A stretch of 64,000 nucleotides of DNA from CAZHWT01 sp964536215 (GTDB taxonomy: Bacteria; Patescibacteriota; CAZHWT01), in assembly GCA_964536215.1 (NCBI GenBank), contig CAZHWT010000001.1:1-64000 (forward strand). The letters run 5' to 3'. The notes under the pieces were generated by a model. The model made no database searches. It saw only the letters and a program-made list of their open reading frames with translations, and was not told the DNA's origin. Below, in pieces: positions 22,843 to 30,469 of this stretch (position 1 is the first letter of the stretch; every line of letters starts with the position of its first letter). A program made the translations under genes and the position numbers.

Positions 22843-22874
22843 TGGCGGAACAGTTTCTGTTCCGCCAACTTTTA
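22843..22874 (+). terminator. terminator closing the aromatic attenuator unit
   Basis: TGGCGGAACAG-TTT-CTGTTCCGCCA, eleven pairs, followed by ACTTTTAT. Confidence 0.85.
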
Positions 22875-22955
22875 TAAAAAAGGATAATGAAGCATAAACA
22901 TCCCAACCTTACGCCTGCTACCTGGCTACCTTGCAATCTTGCAACCTAAAGTCAT

Positions 22956-22984
22956 TTGACATCTCTCGCTCAGAGGCGGATAAT
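22956..22984 (+). promoter_or_regulatory. promoter of the Thr/Ile leader-peptide unit
   Basis: TTGACA (22956-22961), 17 bases, GATAAT (22979-22984). The leader ATG at 22992 is seven bases after the -10, the expected start of transcription. Confidence 0.82.
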
Positions 22985-22991
22985 ACGTGCC

Positions 22992-23078
22992 ATGCACCAG
23001 CCAGGCATACAAACGATTACCACCATTAAGATTAAGATGACCGGAACGAAAGTTTACGGAGGTAAGAGTTTAGCCTAG
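22992..23078 (+). CDS. Thr/Ile-rich attenuator leader peptide (28 aa)
   Basis: The frame reads MHQPGIQTITTIKIKMTGTK then VYGGKSLA and TAG. Residues 6-19 contain five Thr and four Ile, the composition of the thrL leader of enterobacteria. GGAGG-T-AAGAG near its end (codons 23-26) is complementary to CTCTT-CCTCC in the terminator. Stalling on Thr or Ile codons would expose it and allow antitermination. It is leaderless, as in the other two units. The GGAGGTAAGAGT string is shared exactly with the aromatic leader. Confidence 0.72.
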   Translation: MHQPGIQTITTIKIKMTGTKVYGGKSLA

Positions 23079-23105
23079 CCATTTTTTAAATTTAGAAATC
23101 GACTA

Positions 23106-23134
23106 AAAGCTCTTCCTCCCGGAAGAGCTTTTTT
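23106..23134 (+). terminator. attenuator terminator of the Thr/Ile unit
   Basis: AAAGCTCTTCC-TCCC-GGAAGAGCTTT, eleven pairs, then TTT. The TCCC loop is the same as in the aromatic terminator. Confidence 0.87.
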
Positions 23135-23272
23135 AATTTGCAGTATGTTGAGGAGGTAGAAATGGGAAGGTAAGCATAAAGGTAAAAGCGGTTTCAGCTG
23201 ATGCGCTTTAAGATCTTAGAGCGCATCATTGGCACCGTGGGCACCGAAAGAGACATTCAAAAGGAGACGGAG

Positions 23273-23584
23273 ATGGCTAGTATTACTGGCCAATCAATTC
23301 AAACGTCGCTGCTAGTAGTCAGGACGCAAGCCATGCATCGGATCATTTGCCATTGCCGAGAGAGAGGGCCGAGAGATGGCCGGCTGAGACCAACTCTGTG
23401 TCAGATGCAGCATCGAGACTTGGCTGAAGTCTGCCTTATGCTGCAACAACACTGGCAGGAGAATCATCCCGAACTGATGATTGAGCCGGTCATGTTTCAT
23501 AGCATGAGCCGGGCCAAGTTGCTGACATGGCTGAGAGGGTCTGGCTATGACGTCCAGCAGTACCCAGTAGAGGAGAGAGTCTAG
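23273..23584 (+). CDS. orphan protein downstream of the Thr/Ile attenuator (103 aa)
   Basis: The start is ATG 23273, because AAGGAG lies six bases ahead; an in-frame ATG at 23201 lacks this. The product is helical, with a His/Cys-containing middle (HRIICHCRERG, CQMQHRDLAEVCLMLQQHW) and a C-terminal TWLRGSGYDVQQYP. No family is recognised. An inverted repeat GATGCGCT...AGCGCATC (about 23199-23227) sits in its leader. It is followed at once by a strong terminator, so the unit is leader peptide, attenuator, single gene, terminator. Confidence 0.62.
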   Translation: MASITGQSIQTSLLVVRTQAMHRIICHCRERGPRDGRLRPTLCQMQHRDLAEVCLMLQQHWQENHPELMIEPVMFHSMSRAKLLTWLRGSGYDVQQYPVEERV

Positions 23585-23586
23585 TT

Positions 23587-23617
23587 GGGGCAAAAACAAC
23601 GCTGTTTTTGCCCCTTT
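23587..23617 (+). terminator. terminator of the Thr/Ile attenuator unit
   Basis: GGGGCAAAAACA-ACGC-TGTTTTTGCCCC, twelve pairs, then TTTCCC. Confidence 0.85.
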
Positions 23618-23728
23618 CCCTTGACTGGAATGCTACGAATGGGTTTTTAGTTTGTGGTTTATAGTTTATAGTTATACGAATGATACGAATTGCCATAACC
23701 CATTAACGATAAACGATAAACGAATTAT

Positions 23729-25810
23729 ATGTCTCCAGATACGTCCGTTGCTACTTTGCCATTTGTTGGCACTAAATATGAACAGCTTTTAGCCCACTTG
23801 GGCATTAAAACAGTGCGCGATTTGCTGTATCACTTGCCGTCACGATATGTGGACTTATCCAAAATGACACCAATTGAAGATTTGGTGGAGGGTGAGTTGC
23901 AGGTGGTTAAGGCCAAGGTGGAGTCGATTAAAAAGGTTCGACTTAAGGGAGGTGGGCGAGTGATGATTACGGCAACGGCTTCGGATGATACTGATCAATT
24001 GCAGTTAACTTGGTTTAATCAGCCGTATATGGAAAAGTCGCTCACAGTGGGCCAGGACTACCGCTTTGCTGGCGAGCCAGAGTTTAAGTTTGGCAAGTTT
24101 CAGATGACCAGCCCTACCCATGAACTGGCCAGCAAACCCATGGTCCATACAGGTAGAATTGTGCCTATTTACCCACTAACAGCCGGAGTGACATCAAAAT
24201 GGTTGAGGGCGCGAATTGCTCCGTTATTACCCAAAGTCGAAGTGGTCGTGCCGGAATTTTTACCAGACGCTATTCTGTCCAAGTATGATTTAGCCTCATT
24301 GCCTGAAGCTATTAGACACCTACACGCGCCAGAGACCATGGAGCAGGCTGGCATAGCCAGACGACGACTGGCATTTAATGAACTGCTTTTATTGCAACTG
24401 GCTTCCTTGCAGCGAAAAATGGCCCAGGGTCAGAGTGCCGCAGCGCCAGCACTGAGAGTGGGGAGAAAGGAGATAAGAGAGTGGGTTATGGGTTTGCCCT
24501 TTGACTTAACTGAGGCTCAGCAAAAAGTCATTGATGAAATTACAACTGATTTAGCAAAGAGTCAACCAATGAATCGCCTGGTTGAGGGTGATGTTGGTTC
24601 GGGTAAAACAGTGGTGGCTGCGGCCGCGGCTTTGGCGGCGGCGTTTAATGGTTACCAGACGGCCGTAATGGCACCAACATCGGTGTTGGCGCAGCAACAC
24701 TATCAAACGTTTCAAGCATTACTTGAGGGTGCAAGGGTGCGAGCGGGCGAGGCGGCGAGGAGAGCATCCCAGACATTGGATGAAGAGACTAAACCTGAGG
24801 GCCGAGAGTTGAGACCCGTTAGCGTTGCTTTGCGGACGGCCAAATCCAAGATGCCGCCAGCGGATATTACCATTGGTACACACGCCTTGATTGCCAGTGG
24901 GGTAGAGTTTGAGGCTTTGGGACTGGTGATTATTGATGAGCAGCACCGATTTGGTGTAGCACAGCGAGCCGAATTAATGAGCAAGGCTGGGCACGGAGTC
25001 CATTTGTTGTCTATGACTGCCACACCAATCCCGCGGACCCTGGCTTTGACAGCTTATGGCGACTTGGATTTATCGATTATTGATCAGATGCCAGCCAACA
25101 GACTGCCTATCAAAACACACGTTGTGCCAGAGCATAAACGAGCCGATATGGAAGACTACCTTGATGCGGCTATGGCCAGAGGAGAGCAGGTCTTTATTGT
25201 CTGTCCGCTTATTGACGAGTCTGACAAGGTTACAGAAGTGCGAGCAGCTACGGCTGAGTTTGAGCGGCTCCAGCAAGTGTTTGGTCAACGGCGCTTAGCT
25301 TTATTGCACGGCCGGATGAAAGCAGCCGACAAAGACCAAATTTTGGCCGAGTTTAAGAATCATCAGTTTGACGCTTTGGTGGCTACGCCAGTGGTAGAAG
25401 TAGGCATTGACGTACCTAACGCTACAATGCTGGTTATTGAAGGGGCAGAGCGATTTGGTTTGGCTCAGCTACACCAGTTACGCGGTCGGGTTGGGCGTGG
25501 CGATAAACAATCGTATTGTTTTTTGTTGAGCGACGCTAAAAAGGCTAAGGACATTGCTAGATTGCGCCATATGGAGCATGAGTCAAGCGGCATTGCTCTG
25601 GCCGAGCTAGACTTGGCTACGCGCGGTCCCGGTGAAGTCTATGGGCACCGCCAGAGCGGTATTCCAGAGTTAAAAGCAGCCTCGTTTATGGATGTTGAGC
25701 TCACCCAAACTACGCATGAGGCTGCCGAAGGTCTTATTGCTAGCTTGAATAGTTATCCCAACTTAGAGCGGGAACTGAGTCGCACACAAAAGTTGGTTGA
25801 AATGAATTAG
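23729..25810 (+). CDS. recG: ATP-dependent DNA helicase RecG
   Basis: It remodels stalled forks and Holliday junctions. 693 residues: wedge/OB domain (about 1-250), then SF2 motifs: I GDVGSGKTVVA, Ia AVMAPTSVLAQQHY, II IIDEQHRFGV, III LLSMTATPIPRTLAL, V ATPVVEVGIDVPNA, VI HQLRGRVGRGDKQSYC. Between motif Ia and the next conserved IGTHALI lies a divergent 40-residue stretch rich in Arg/Ala/Glu (ARVRAGEAARRASQTLDEE), encoded by GGGTGCRAG/GGCGAGG-like low-complexity DNA. It replaces the usual short segment there. Stutter repeats precede the start; there is no clear Shine-Dalgarno sequence. Confidence 0.96.
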   Translation: MSPDTSVATLPFVGTKYEQLLAHLGIKTVRDLLYHLPSRYVDLSKMTPIEDLVEGELQVVKAKVESIKKVRLKGGGRVMITATASDDTDQLQLTWFNQPYMEKSLTVGQDYRFAGEPEFKFGKFQMTSPTHELASKPMVHTGRIVPIYPLTAGVTSKWLRARIAPLLPKVEVVVPEFLPDAILSKYDLASLPEAIRHLHAPETMEQAGIARRRLAFNELLLLQLASLQRKMAQGQSAAAPALRVGRKEIREWVMGLPFDLTEAQQKVIDEITTDLAKSQPMNRLVEGDVGSGKTVVAAAAALAAAFNGYQTAVMAPTSVLAQQHYQTFQALLEGARVRAGEAARRASQTLDEETKPEGRELRPVSVALRTAKSKMPPADITIGTHALIASGVEFEALGLVIIDEQHRFGVAQRAELMSKAGHGVHLLSMTATPIPRTLALTAYGDLDLSIIDQMPANRLPIKTHVVPEHKRADMEDYLDAAMARGEQVFIVCPLIDESDKVTEVRAATAEFERLQQVFGQRRLALLHGRMKAADKDQILAEFKNHQFDALVATPVVEVGIDVPNATMLVIEGAERFGLAQLHQLRGRVGRGDKQSYCFLLSDAKKAKDIARLRHMEHESSGIALAELDLATRGPGEVYGHRQSGIPELKAASFMDVELTQTTHEAAEGLIASLNSYPNLERELSRTQKLVEMN

Positions 25811-25889
25811 TGTCTGTTTTGATACTAATTAAGGAGCTCTCTGAGGGTATGGCCCAATGCGCACATCGCCCAGTCTGACAACGCCCCTC

Positions 25890-25918
25890 TTTACAACTGA
25901 GAAAAATAGAGTTATAAC
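25890..25918 (+). promoter_or_regulatory. promoter for a small peptide gene
   Basis: TTTACA (25890-25895), 17 bases, TATAAC (25913-25918). Confidence 0.6.
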
Positions 25919-25976
25919 AAAGGCTCACAGGACTACATTGCCAGCAAGCTGGCTACGCACAGAAGGAGAGCCTGTC

Positions 25977-26066
25977 GTGAAAAAGTTCCTGACCGAAGTT
26001 TGGGCCAACCTTATTAAGTTGGTTCGGCTCGACGACGATTGTCGGACAACCTCTCGGCGTTCATAA
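25977..26066 (+). CDS. small basic/amphipathic peptide (29 aa)
   Basis: A GTG start eight bases after AAGGAG opens a 29-residue frame, KKFLTEVWANLIKLVRLDDD then CRTTSRRS. The first half could form an amphipathic helix. It has its own promoter and terminator, so it is an isolated mini-gene. The leader contains a GCCAG-CAAG-CTGGC hairpin. The frame is open further upstream (to 25857), giving a Thr-rich extension that the promoter position argues against. It could be a signalling or toxin-like peptide; nothing proves this. Confidence 0.45.
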   Translation: MKKFLTEVWANLIKLVRLDDDCRTTSRRS

Positions 26067-26090
26067 TATGACGTCGCATGTCCCTATCTT

Positions 26091-26124
26091 AAGCCATCTC
26101 TAGCGTCCTAGAGATGGCTTTTTA
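26091..26124 (+). terminator. terminator of the small peptide gene
   Basis: AGCCATCTCTA-GCGTCC-TAGAGATGGCT, eleven pairs, then TTTTAATT. Confidence 0.88.
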
Positions 26125-26172
26125 ATTATAGATTTGTCTAACCCCATAATTACCTTAATTGCTTACTATAGG

Positions 26173-26201
26173 TTGACTTATTATTTAAAGGCGGCTATAA
26201 T
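26173..26201 (+). promoter_or_regulatory. promoter of the membrane protein at 26243
   Basis: TTGACT (26173-26178), 17 bases, TATAAT (26196-26201): near consensus. Confidence 0.8.
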
Positions 26202-26242
26202 AATGATTGTTCGAAATGTTGGCTTTTTAAAGGGAGGGGCAA

Positions 26243-26836
26243 ATGCCTGCTTTCGCATCGCTGTTTTATAGTCTTGGCGTTGAAATTGGCTGGATCGTCC
26301 GTATGCTGACCACCAACAAACGCCATACTTTGGGGTTTGTTTCAGTGGTTGTCACCACCCTAATTATAGCTTGGAGTGGTTTCATGGATCAGCAATACCC
26401 CCAAGCTGAGGTGCACCAAGTCGCTGACGAAACTAGTTTCAGCTTAGCCGGAGTAACTGGATTTCATGTCGTTTTGAACGATCCTCTGGCGCGATTTAAG
26501 ATGGATCCAGACGGCTATGAACCGTTTAATCGCTCAGGGGACGGAATATTTCGCAGCCAAGAGCAGTCGGAGTTGCCCGTCAACTGGGAATCAGTAGTAG
26601 TTACTGGCGAAGGCAGCTGGCAAGTCACGCAGCCCTACGCCTTCTGGCAACAAGCTCCTACCACTACGGTTGAAATGTGGGGACGCGATTCGGGTTTTAC
26701 ATTAACTGTGTACAAAGATAGGGCAGAATATTGGACCCTGCTTTGTGCCGGATATTTCCTGATTCTTTTACCTTCCGTAGGCGGATACCTTCTGACCGAC
26801 CAGAAGCTCCGACGTAGTTGGCACCTGCCATATTAG
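26243..26836 (+). CDS. membrane protein with extracytoplasmic domain, unknown (197 aa)
   Basis: AAGGGAGGGG precedes the ATG. One membrane helix (about 29-46, LGFVSVVVTTLIIAWSGF) is followed by about 110 probably extracytoplasmic residues rich in Trp and aromatic/acidic residues. A second helix follows near 160-180 (LLCAGYFLILLPSVGGYLL), and then a short basic tail. The topology is N-in, loop-out, C-in. I do not recognise a family. It is monocistronic, flanked by a near-consensus promoter and a long perfect hairpin. Confidence 0.7.
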   Translation: MPAFASLFYSLGVEIGWIVRMLTTNKRHTLGFVSVVVTTLIIAWSGFMDQQYPQAEVHQVADETSFSLAGVTGFHVVLNDPLARFKMDPDGYEPFNRSGDGIFRSQEQSELPVNWESVVVTGEGSWQVTQPYAFWQQAPTTTVEMWGRDSGFTLTVYKDRAEYWTLLCAGYFLILLPSVGGYLLTDQKLRRSWHLPY

Positions 26837-26841
26837 CATTG

Positions 26842-26881
26842 TGCCACAGGAGTAATTTATTGATAAATTACTCCTGTGGCA
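26842..26881. terminator. 18-bp perfect hairpin after the membrane protein
   Basis: TGCCACAGGAGTAATTTA and its exact reverse complement around a TTGA loop, without a T tract. It may be a 3' stabiliser, a bidirectional terminator or a regulatory RNA. The longest perfect stem I saw in the window. Confidence 0.55.
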
Positions 26882-27029
26882 GACCAAATTGCCCAATCCC
26901 ATCCTGCTCTGTTGCCTCCATTCTTTTCCAAATCTATATCAAAATCGTCCGCACATACCTCGTCGTATACATAGCAATCTACGCATAGTGAGCATATATT
27001 TACCGGTAGTTCTCTGATATACTACAGAT
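26882..27029 (+). promoter_or_regulatory. leaderless promoter of rsmD
   Basis: The extended -10 TGATATACT (-10 hexamer 27018-27023) lies six bases before the ATG at 27030. No Shine-Dalgarno sequence is present. Confidence 0.65.
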
Positions 27030-27614
27030 ATGCGTATAAGCGGTGGTTTTGCGCGGGGGTTACCCTTACGCGTGCCAAAAATTTCTGATATTCGTCCGGC
27101 CCAGGAGATGGTTCGTCAGGCAGTTTTTTCTATATTAGGAGACCGCGTGAAGGATGCTACCGTGCTTGATATTTATGCTGGGTCTGGCGCCTACGGCCTT
27201 GAGGCCTTATCTCGAGGAGCGGCTCATGCCACTTTTGTTGATACCAATGTTGAGTCAATTAAGGCTATTAAAGCCAATCTGGATGTTGGTCGATTTTGGG
27301 GCAAGGCGGAAGTCGTACAGCTCGATGCTTTGCGATACCTATCAGAAGAGGCTGGCCAACTACCGTTCGACCTTATTTTTGCGGATCCACCATACGAATA
27401 CGGTCTCCCATCGGGCCTCCTGTTTCACTTAGCCGAAGTCTTGGCTGATGATGGACTAGTTGTTTTTGACCACGTTAAGGGTTTGAATTTTGATAGGGGA
27501 GAAGACCTAGAGGTAATTGAGACGCGGACATATGGAGGATCAGGAGTAACATTCTTGAGGAAGAATCCAAGTATCCAAGGACCCAAGCATCCAAAACAAG
27601 GTATACGTACTTAA
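27030..27614 (+). CDS. rsmD: 16S rRNA (guanine966-N2)-methyltransferase
   Basis: The family start MRISGGFARGLPLRVPK and IRPAQEMVRQAVFSIL is followed by the SAM site VLDIYAGSGAYGLEALSRGA and the catalytic FADPPYEYG (DPPY). The last 16 residues (NPSIQGPKHPKQGIRT) lie beyond the domain. They are encoded by the repeat CCAAGTATCCAAGGACCCAAGCATCC, of which an inverted copy stands at about 27680-27705. The gene has apparently read into a spacer repeat. Translation starts on a leaderless transcript. Confidence 0.93.
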   Translation: MRISGGFARGLPLRVPKISDIRPAQEMVRQAVFSILGDRVKDATVLDIYAGSGAYGLEALSRGAAHATFVDTNVESIKAIKANLDVGRFWGKAEVVQLDALRYLSEEAGQLPFDLIFADPPYEYGLPSGLLFHLAEVLADDGLVVFDHVKGLNFDRGEDLEVIETRTYGGSGVTFLRKNPSIQGPKHPKQGIRT

Positions 27615-27841
27615 ACTATAAAAACACAGAAGTCTTTGACGGTAGATTCTGCTTGCTACGTAATCCTTATATTTTTCCTTGGATTTTTGGGTACTTGGAT
27701 ACTTGAACTTTTAAAGCGCGCTAGCGCTTTATTTGACACTTGTTTACTGATACGCTATACTACGGCCTGCCTTGGGCACTAGAGTGCATGACTTGCAGTT
27801 TAGTCCCACTATTAGTTACACTTATAAAGGATATTTCGATT

Positions 27842-28021
27842 ATGGGAGCACATCCTAAGCGTAAAATTAGTACCGTGCAACAGAAAACCCGTCGAGCCGC
27901 CCAAAAGCTGGTTTTAGAGCGGGTTGGTAGTTGTGACCATTGCGGCGCACCGGTTCGATCACATCGCATGTGTACAGCCTGCGGATACTACAAAGGTCGT
28001 CCCGTAGTAAAAGTAGCCTAA
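27842..28021 (+). CDS. rpmF: 50S ribosomal protein L32
   Basis: 59 residues: basic start GAHPKRKISTVQQKTRRA and a zinc ribbon CDHCGAPVRSHRMCTACGYY (CxxC...CxxC), so it is the zinc-binding form. The open frame extends upstream to 27740, but homology starts at MGAHPKRK. Confidence 0.93.
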   Translation: MGAHPKRKISTVQQKTRRAAQKLVLERVGSCDHCGAPVRSHRMCTACGYYKGRPVVKVA

Positions 28022-28087
28022 CCGCAATATAAGTTTTTCTGACTAGGAGTCAGTAGCACTTTTTTAAGATTTAAGCAGGTCGTTTCT

Positions 28088-28519
28088 ATGAAAACACGAC
28101 ACGATCCACGACACGTTGCCCGTCAAATTGCCCTCATGACTCTGTTCGAGTGGAGCTTTCACTCTGACTCACTGTCAGAGATTATGGAGCATGTGTTAGA
28201 GGCCACTGAGCAGTCTGAGGATGTGGACAGGCAGCTTATCCAAGATCTCACTACGGGCGTGACTGATCACCTGGACGAGTTGGATCAGCAAATCACTACC
28301 GCTGCTCCAGAGTGGCCACGAGATCAGATTGCCAAGATTGATATCTGCATTTTGCGTTTAGCCGCTTACGAACTGCGCTACACAGACACCCCGGCTAAGG
28401 TGGCAATTGATGAAGCGGTGGAGCTAGCCAAGGAATATGGCGGGGACACCTCCTCAAAGTTTGTAAATGGGGTATTAGGAACCTTAGTACAATATCAGGC
28501 TGAGACAGAGTCAGTTTAG
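28088..28519 (+). CDS. nusB: transcription antitermination protein NusB
   Basis: 143 residues, all-helical NusB fold: RHVARQIALMTLFEWSF at the start and the conserved C-terminal DICILRLAAYELRYTDTPAKVAIDEAVELAKEYGGDTSSKFVNGVLG. It binds boxA RNA with NusE in rRNA antitermination. Confidence 0.95.
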   Translation: MKTRHDPRHVARQIALMTLFEWSFHSDSLSEIMEHVLEATEQSEDVDRQLIQDLTTGVTDHLDELDQQITTAAPEWPRDQIAKIDICILRLAAYELRYTDTPAKVAIDEAVELAKEYGGDTSSKFVNGVLGTLVQYQAETESV

Positions 28520-28564
28520 TGAACGTTCCGGCAACGATCCGGCGGTTATATATTTGCGCTGCCT

Positions 28565-28810
28565 ATGAATGAAATAATCAATCGAATTAATCAACATATT
28601 TCCGACTCTTTTGGTGTTGAAGTTGAAGATATTCACCCGGATGACGATCTGCGACAGGATCTTAACGGATCAGAGTTAGAGTTAGCTGACTTCATCTCGT
28701 TACTAGAGCACGAATTTCATGTCGAGATTAGCGGCGAAGAGATTCGTCAACTTACCACAATATCAGACTTGTATGATCTACTCCTCGATAAGCTCAATGA
28801 AATAGGATAA
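28565..28810 (+). CDS. acyl-carrier-protein-like, altered phosphopantetheine motif
   Basis: 81 residues with an ACP-like four-helix pattern: IINRINQHISDSFGVEVEDI, DDDLRQDLNGSELELADFI, LLEHEFHVEISGEEI. The canonical DSL site is replaced by NGSELEL with one residue fewer. A Ser is kept at roughly the right place, but the Asp before it and the Leu after it are missing, so modification is uncertain. It stands four bases before rnc, an old acpP-rnc linkage. No fatty-acid genes are in the window. It could be an ACP retained for another role. Confidence 0.75.
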   Translation: MNEIINRINQHISDSFGVEVEDIHPDDDLRQDLNGSELELADFISLLEHEFHVEISGEEIRQLTTISDLYDLLLDKLNEIG

Positions 28811-28814
28811 ACCC

Positions 28815-29504
28815 ATGGAATTACACACATTAGAAGAACGGTTAGGGGTTACCTTTACTAACCAAGATTTTCTCCGCACGGCTTTAGTGCACCGCTCATA
28901 CCTAAACGAAAACCCAGGTTTTAATCTCCCCTCTAATGAGAGAATGGAGTTCTTGGGCGATGCCGTTTTGGAATTAATCGTATCAGAGCACTTGTACCAC
29001 ACGTACCCGGAATCTCCAGAAGGTGAATTAACCAACTTTCGCTCCAGCTTGGTTAATACTGTCTCACTAGCGGAAGTATCGGGGCGTCTTGAAGCTGGCG
29101 AGTTCCTGTATCTGTCTAAGGGAGAAGAGGGGAGTGGCGGGCGCCATAACCAATACATTCTTGCCAACACCTTTGAAGCGTTGCTAGGGGCTATTTACTT
29201 AGACCAAGGATTTGAGGCGGCCAGTAAATTTGTTCATGCTCACCTTATGGGTAAATTACCTGAGATTATCGAGCGACAACTTTACAAGGATGCTAAGAGT
29301 AGTTTGCAAGAATTGTCTCAAGAAGAAATTTCGATCACTCCAGTTTATAAGGTTCTGTCTGAGGAAGGACCCGATCACAATAAGACATTCACCGTCGGTG
29401 TTTATGCGGCCACTAAACAGTTGGCTCGCGGATCTGGCAAGAGCAAACAGCAAGCAGAACAACAGGCGGCTGCAAACGCACTTGCCAACTGGAAAAAGGC
29501 ATGA
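28815..29504 (+). CDS. rnc: ribonuclease III
   Basis: Cleaves double-stranded RNA in rRNA and mRNA processing. The catalytic signature NERMEFLGDAVLEL is at residues 42-55, with the second acidic site in NTFEALLGAIYLDQGF. The dsRNA-binding domain is at 157-229 (DAKSSLQELSQEE...SGKSKQQAEQQAAANALANW). 229 residues, normal. Confidence 0.97.
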   Translation: MELHTLEERLGVTFTNQDFLRTALVHRSYLNENPGFNLPSNERMEFLGDAVLELIVSEHLYHTYPESPEGELTNFRSSLVNTVSLAEVSGRLEAGEFLYLSKGEEGSGGRHNQYILANTFEALLGAIYLDQGFEAASKFVHAHLMGKLPEIIERQLYKDAKSSLQELSQEEISITPVYKVLSEEGPDHNKTFTVGVYAATKQLARGSGKSKQQAEQQAAANALANWKKA

Positions 29505-29616
29505 TACAATCCCACAAGCCTCTCCAGAGAGAGGATTAAGAGTCAAGCGTCAGTTTTTATGTAACAATTACCAACGCTGGTAAGACTACAGTTTATTTTA
29601 TTCTGAAGGAATTTTT

Positions 29617-30021
29617 ATGACTAAGATTAGATTAGCCAGGACAGGCAGCACTCACCAACCCCACTATCGCATTGTTGTGTCTGATAGCCGCAGCCGTCGT
29701 GATGGTCGTTTTATTGAAATTTTGGGTTCGTATCACCCGATTCAAGGTGGAGAGGTGGCATTAGACAAGGAGCGAGCAGCTTATTGGATCTCTGTAGGCG
29801 CTCAGCCGAGCAATACAGTCATTGGCCTGCTTAACAAGTCAGGCGTCAAACACGGCTTTAGCGTGCGCCGCAAGCCTGAGCGTGTTGCAGAAGCACCGGA
29901 AGCTACGGAAGCACCAGCTGAAACCGCCGCAGCAGACGTTGTGGCCGAAGCTCCAGTGTCTGATGAAGCAGCAGAAGCGGCTTCTGAGCAGCCAAGCGAT
30001 TCAGAAGAAGCGGCTGCCTAA
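29617..30021 (+). CDS. rpsP: 30S ribosomal protein S16 with acidic tail
   Basis: S16 core in residues 1-85 (KIRLARTGSTHQPHYRIVV, GRFIEILGSYHP). It is followed by about 45 residues almost wholly Ala/Glu/Pro/Ser (APEATEAPAETAAADVV), a disordered acidic extension seen in some bacteria. GAAGGA before the ATG. Confidence 0.96.
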   Translation: MTKIRLARTGSTHQPHYRIVVSDSRSRRDGRFIEILGSYHPIQGGEVALDKERAAYWISVGAQPSNTVIGLLNKSGVKHGFSVRRKPERVAEAPEATEAPAETAAADVVAEAPVSDEAAEAASEQPSDSEEAAA

Positions 30022-30064
30022 CCATCACCGCATTTTTATTTATCTATCGGCGGACTGTACCCTT

Positions 30065-30343
30065 ATGGATTCTTTGCTCACGTTTATTGTTCAGCACATT
30101 GTTACTCACCCAGACGACGTCGCCGTTAGTCAGGTTGAGAGCGAAGACGGCCAGCACCTCACTCTACGCTTATCAGTTCACCCTGAAGATATGGGCATCG
30201 TGATTGGCCGAGAAGGCAATATAGCCCGCAGTCTGCGCAACTTGCTCAAGGTTGCCGCCTTAAAGCGCCACCAGCGCGTTTATTTAGATATCTTAGAAGC
30301 TGGCTCAGCTGCCAAAGATGTGGTTGACGAAGTCGAAGAGTAA
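30065..30343 (+). CDS. khpA: KH-domain RNA-binding protein (KhpA/YlqC family)
   Basis: 92 residues. The KH GxxG loop is GREGNIARSLRNLLK, preceded by DMGIVI. It is normally found directly after rpsP, as here. The start is ATG 30065; an upstream open stretch lies in the rpsP tail and is not coding in this frame. It acts with KhpB in RNA-chaperone roles in other bacteria. Confidence 0.9.
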   Translation: MDSLLTFIVQHIVTHPDDVAVSQVESEDGQHLTLRLSVHPEDMGIVIGREGNIARSLRNLLKVAALKRHQRVYLDILEAGSAAKDVVDEVEE

Positions 30344-30397
30344 TATTTTATCTTGTCTTTTTTATAGCCAGATTGCCCATAATCGCGAATAACTACC

Positions 30398-30436
30398 AAA
30401 ACAGCCAGGCTTTTAAATTGCCTGGCTGTTTTTTAC
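30398..30436. terminator. bidirectional terminator between khpA and pilO
   Basis: AAAACAGCCAGGC...GCCTGGCTGTTTT with a nine-base loop, T-rich on the plus side and A-rich on the other, so it can serve both convergent operons. Confidence 0.88.
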
Positions 30437-30469
30437 GCTAAGGACGGGATTATAATACTCGTTACTAAC

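Noticed and set aside
29822..30064. Extended N-terminus for the KH protein
   Set aside because: It is the +1 frame of the rpsP acidic tail; KH homology starts at 30065.
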